Below are positions 63,385 to 64,000 of a stretch of 64,000 nt of DNA, piece after piece. Source of the stretch: JADKAV01 sp037046735. GTDB lineage: Bacteria; Actinomycetota; Actinomycetes; S36-B12; UBA10799. The notes beneath the pieces are model-generated. The model was not told where the DNA came from and made no database searches. It saw nothing but the letters and a program-made list of their open reading frames with translations. A program made the position numbers and the translations under genes. The DNA lies in contig JBAOHC010000027.1 in the NCBI GenBank assembly GCA_037046735.1, positions 62,001 to 126,000 on the forward strand, written 5' to 3'. Numbering within the stretch: the stretch's first letter is position 1; each line of letters begins with the position of its first letter.

Positions 63385-64000
63385 CAGCCGACCGCTCCTT
63401 CCATCTGCATTTCGATCAGCCGGTTCAACTCCAACGCGTACTCCATGGGAAGTTCGCGGGCGATCGGCTCGATGAACCCGCGCACGATCATGGCCATCGC
63501 CTCGTCCTCGGTGAGACCACGCGACATCAGGTAGAACAGTTGGTCCTCGCCGATCTTGCTGACCGTGGCCTCGTGTCCCATGGCGACGTCATCCTCGCGG
63601 ATGTCGTTGTAGGGGTAGGTGTCGGAGCGGCTGATGTCATCGACGAGCAGCGCATCACACTTCACCGTGGACCTCGACCCCTTGGCACCGGGGTTCACTT
63701 GGATCAGACCGCGGTAAGAGGTCCGGCCGCCGCCTCGCGCCACCGACTTGCTGACGATGGTCGAGGAGGTGTTGGGGGCGGCGTGCACCATCTTCGCGCC
63801 TGCGTCCTGATGCTGGTCCTCGCCGGCGAAGGCCACCGACAAGGTCTCCCCCTTGGCGTGCTCGCCCATCAACCAGACGGCCGGGTACTTCATGGTGATC
63901 TTCGACCCGAGATTGCCGTCGATCCACTCCATGGTGGCCCCGGCCTCGGCGATCGCACGTTTGGTGACCAGGTTGTAGACGTTGGTCGACCAGTTCTGGA
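63384..64000 (-). CDS. sufB: SufB scaffold subunit (partial, runs off the right edge)
   Basis: The frame is open to base 64000, so the N-terminal part is outside. The visible 205 residues begin with NWSTNVYNLVTKRAIAEAGA, then MEWIDGNLGSKITMKYPAVW, MVHAAPNTSSTIVSKSVARG, SRSTVKCDALLVDDISRSDT (with the Cys important for assembly) and LFYLMSRGLTEDEAMAMIVR. This is the core of the SufBCD complex. It would be the first suf gene seen here; a regulator such as sufR may lie beyond the edge. Confidence 0.95.
   Translation of the reverse strand, partial: QNWSTNVYNLVTKRAIAEAGATMEWIDGNLGSKITMKYPAVWLMGEHAKGETLSVAFAGEDQHQDAGAKMVHAAPNTSSTIVSKSVARGGGRTSYRGLIQVNPGAKGSRSTVKCDALLVDDISRSDTYPYNDIREDDVAMGHEATVSKIGEDQLFYLMSRGLTEDEAMAMIVRGFIEPIARELPMEYALELNRLIEMQMEGAVG

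Noticed and set aside
1..64000. tRNA, rRNA or riboswitch genes
   Set aside because: I looked for tRNA-like cloverleaf ends (GGTTCGAATCC-type) and for conserved riboswitch cores in the larger gaps and saw none that I could support by eye. A covariance-model search would be needed to exclude them.

Overview
The window is high-GC DNA from an actinobacterium (class Actinomycetes); I cannot name the genus. Markers are an F420-type luciferase-like oxidoreductase, two DUF222/HNH (13E12-like) genes, a GAF-ANTAR regulator, DUF3099, a FurA-KatG pair, and a suf operon that includes a Rieske protein and is followed by an ABC-F gene. Many genes overlap by ATGA, and several look leaderless, with a TANNNT-like box 7-10 bases before the start codon. 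I saw no rRNA, tRNA, CRISPR array, prophage or insertion sequence.

Layout. 1-1762: the 3' end of a LigD-type polymerase gene, whose last ~100 bp recur twice downstream around a DUF433/DUF5615 antitoxin-toxin pair. 1765-15323: a channel-like protein, an Ntn hydrolase, a secreted RCC1/FN3 protein, DUF72, a membrane alpha/beta hydrolase, a secreted SGNH esterase, a secreted collagen-like protein and a MASE1-PAS-GGDEF diguanylate cyclase. 15324-19565: a tandem repeat array, decayed PAS and FN3 gene remnants, and a coiled-coil/GAF/ANTAR regulator. 19536-30794: a peroxidase/MarR operon under a long palindrome, LLM oxidoreductase, DMT transporter, short UvrA paralogue, broken HNH gene, furA-katG and an M20 amidohydrolase. 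30877-43724: lipoprotein, RCK channel-like protein, polar amino-acid ABC transporter, amino-acid permease, TrmH methyltransferase, TauE exporter, ABC ATPase, serB and SixA.

43784-52963 is the most interesting block. It holds cyanophycinase and a full-length cyanophycin synthetase in one operon, then an HNH gene, then a second Mur-ligase-type enzyme that resembles cyanophycin synthetase but has no ATP-grasp domain, divergent from a TldD/TldE protease pair. CphA would make the Asp/Arg polymer and CphB would cut it to dipeptides. The roles of the extra ligase and the protease pair are not established and could be a new branch of the pathway. 52968-57442: DUF3099, dodecin, SURF1, SDR, ABC exporter and HTH genes. 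57538-64000: ABC-F plus the suf Fe-S assembly operon (sufB-sufD-Rieske-sufC-sufS-sufU-sufT), with sufB running off the right edge.

Data quality matters here. Several otherwise good genes (katG, pmbA, the GAF-ANTAR gene, the M20 gene and sufS) are broken by single-base indels. For six of these indels, one change in a run of identical bases restores a conserved motif. Because sufS should be needed for growth, these look like sequencing or assembly errors more than real gene loss.
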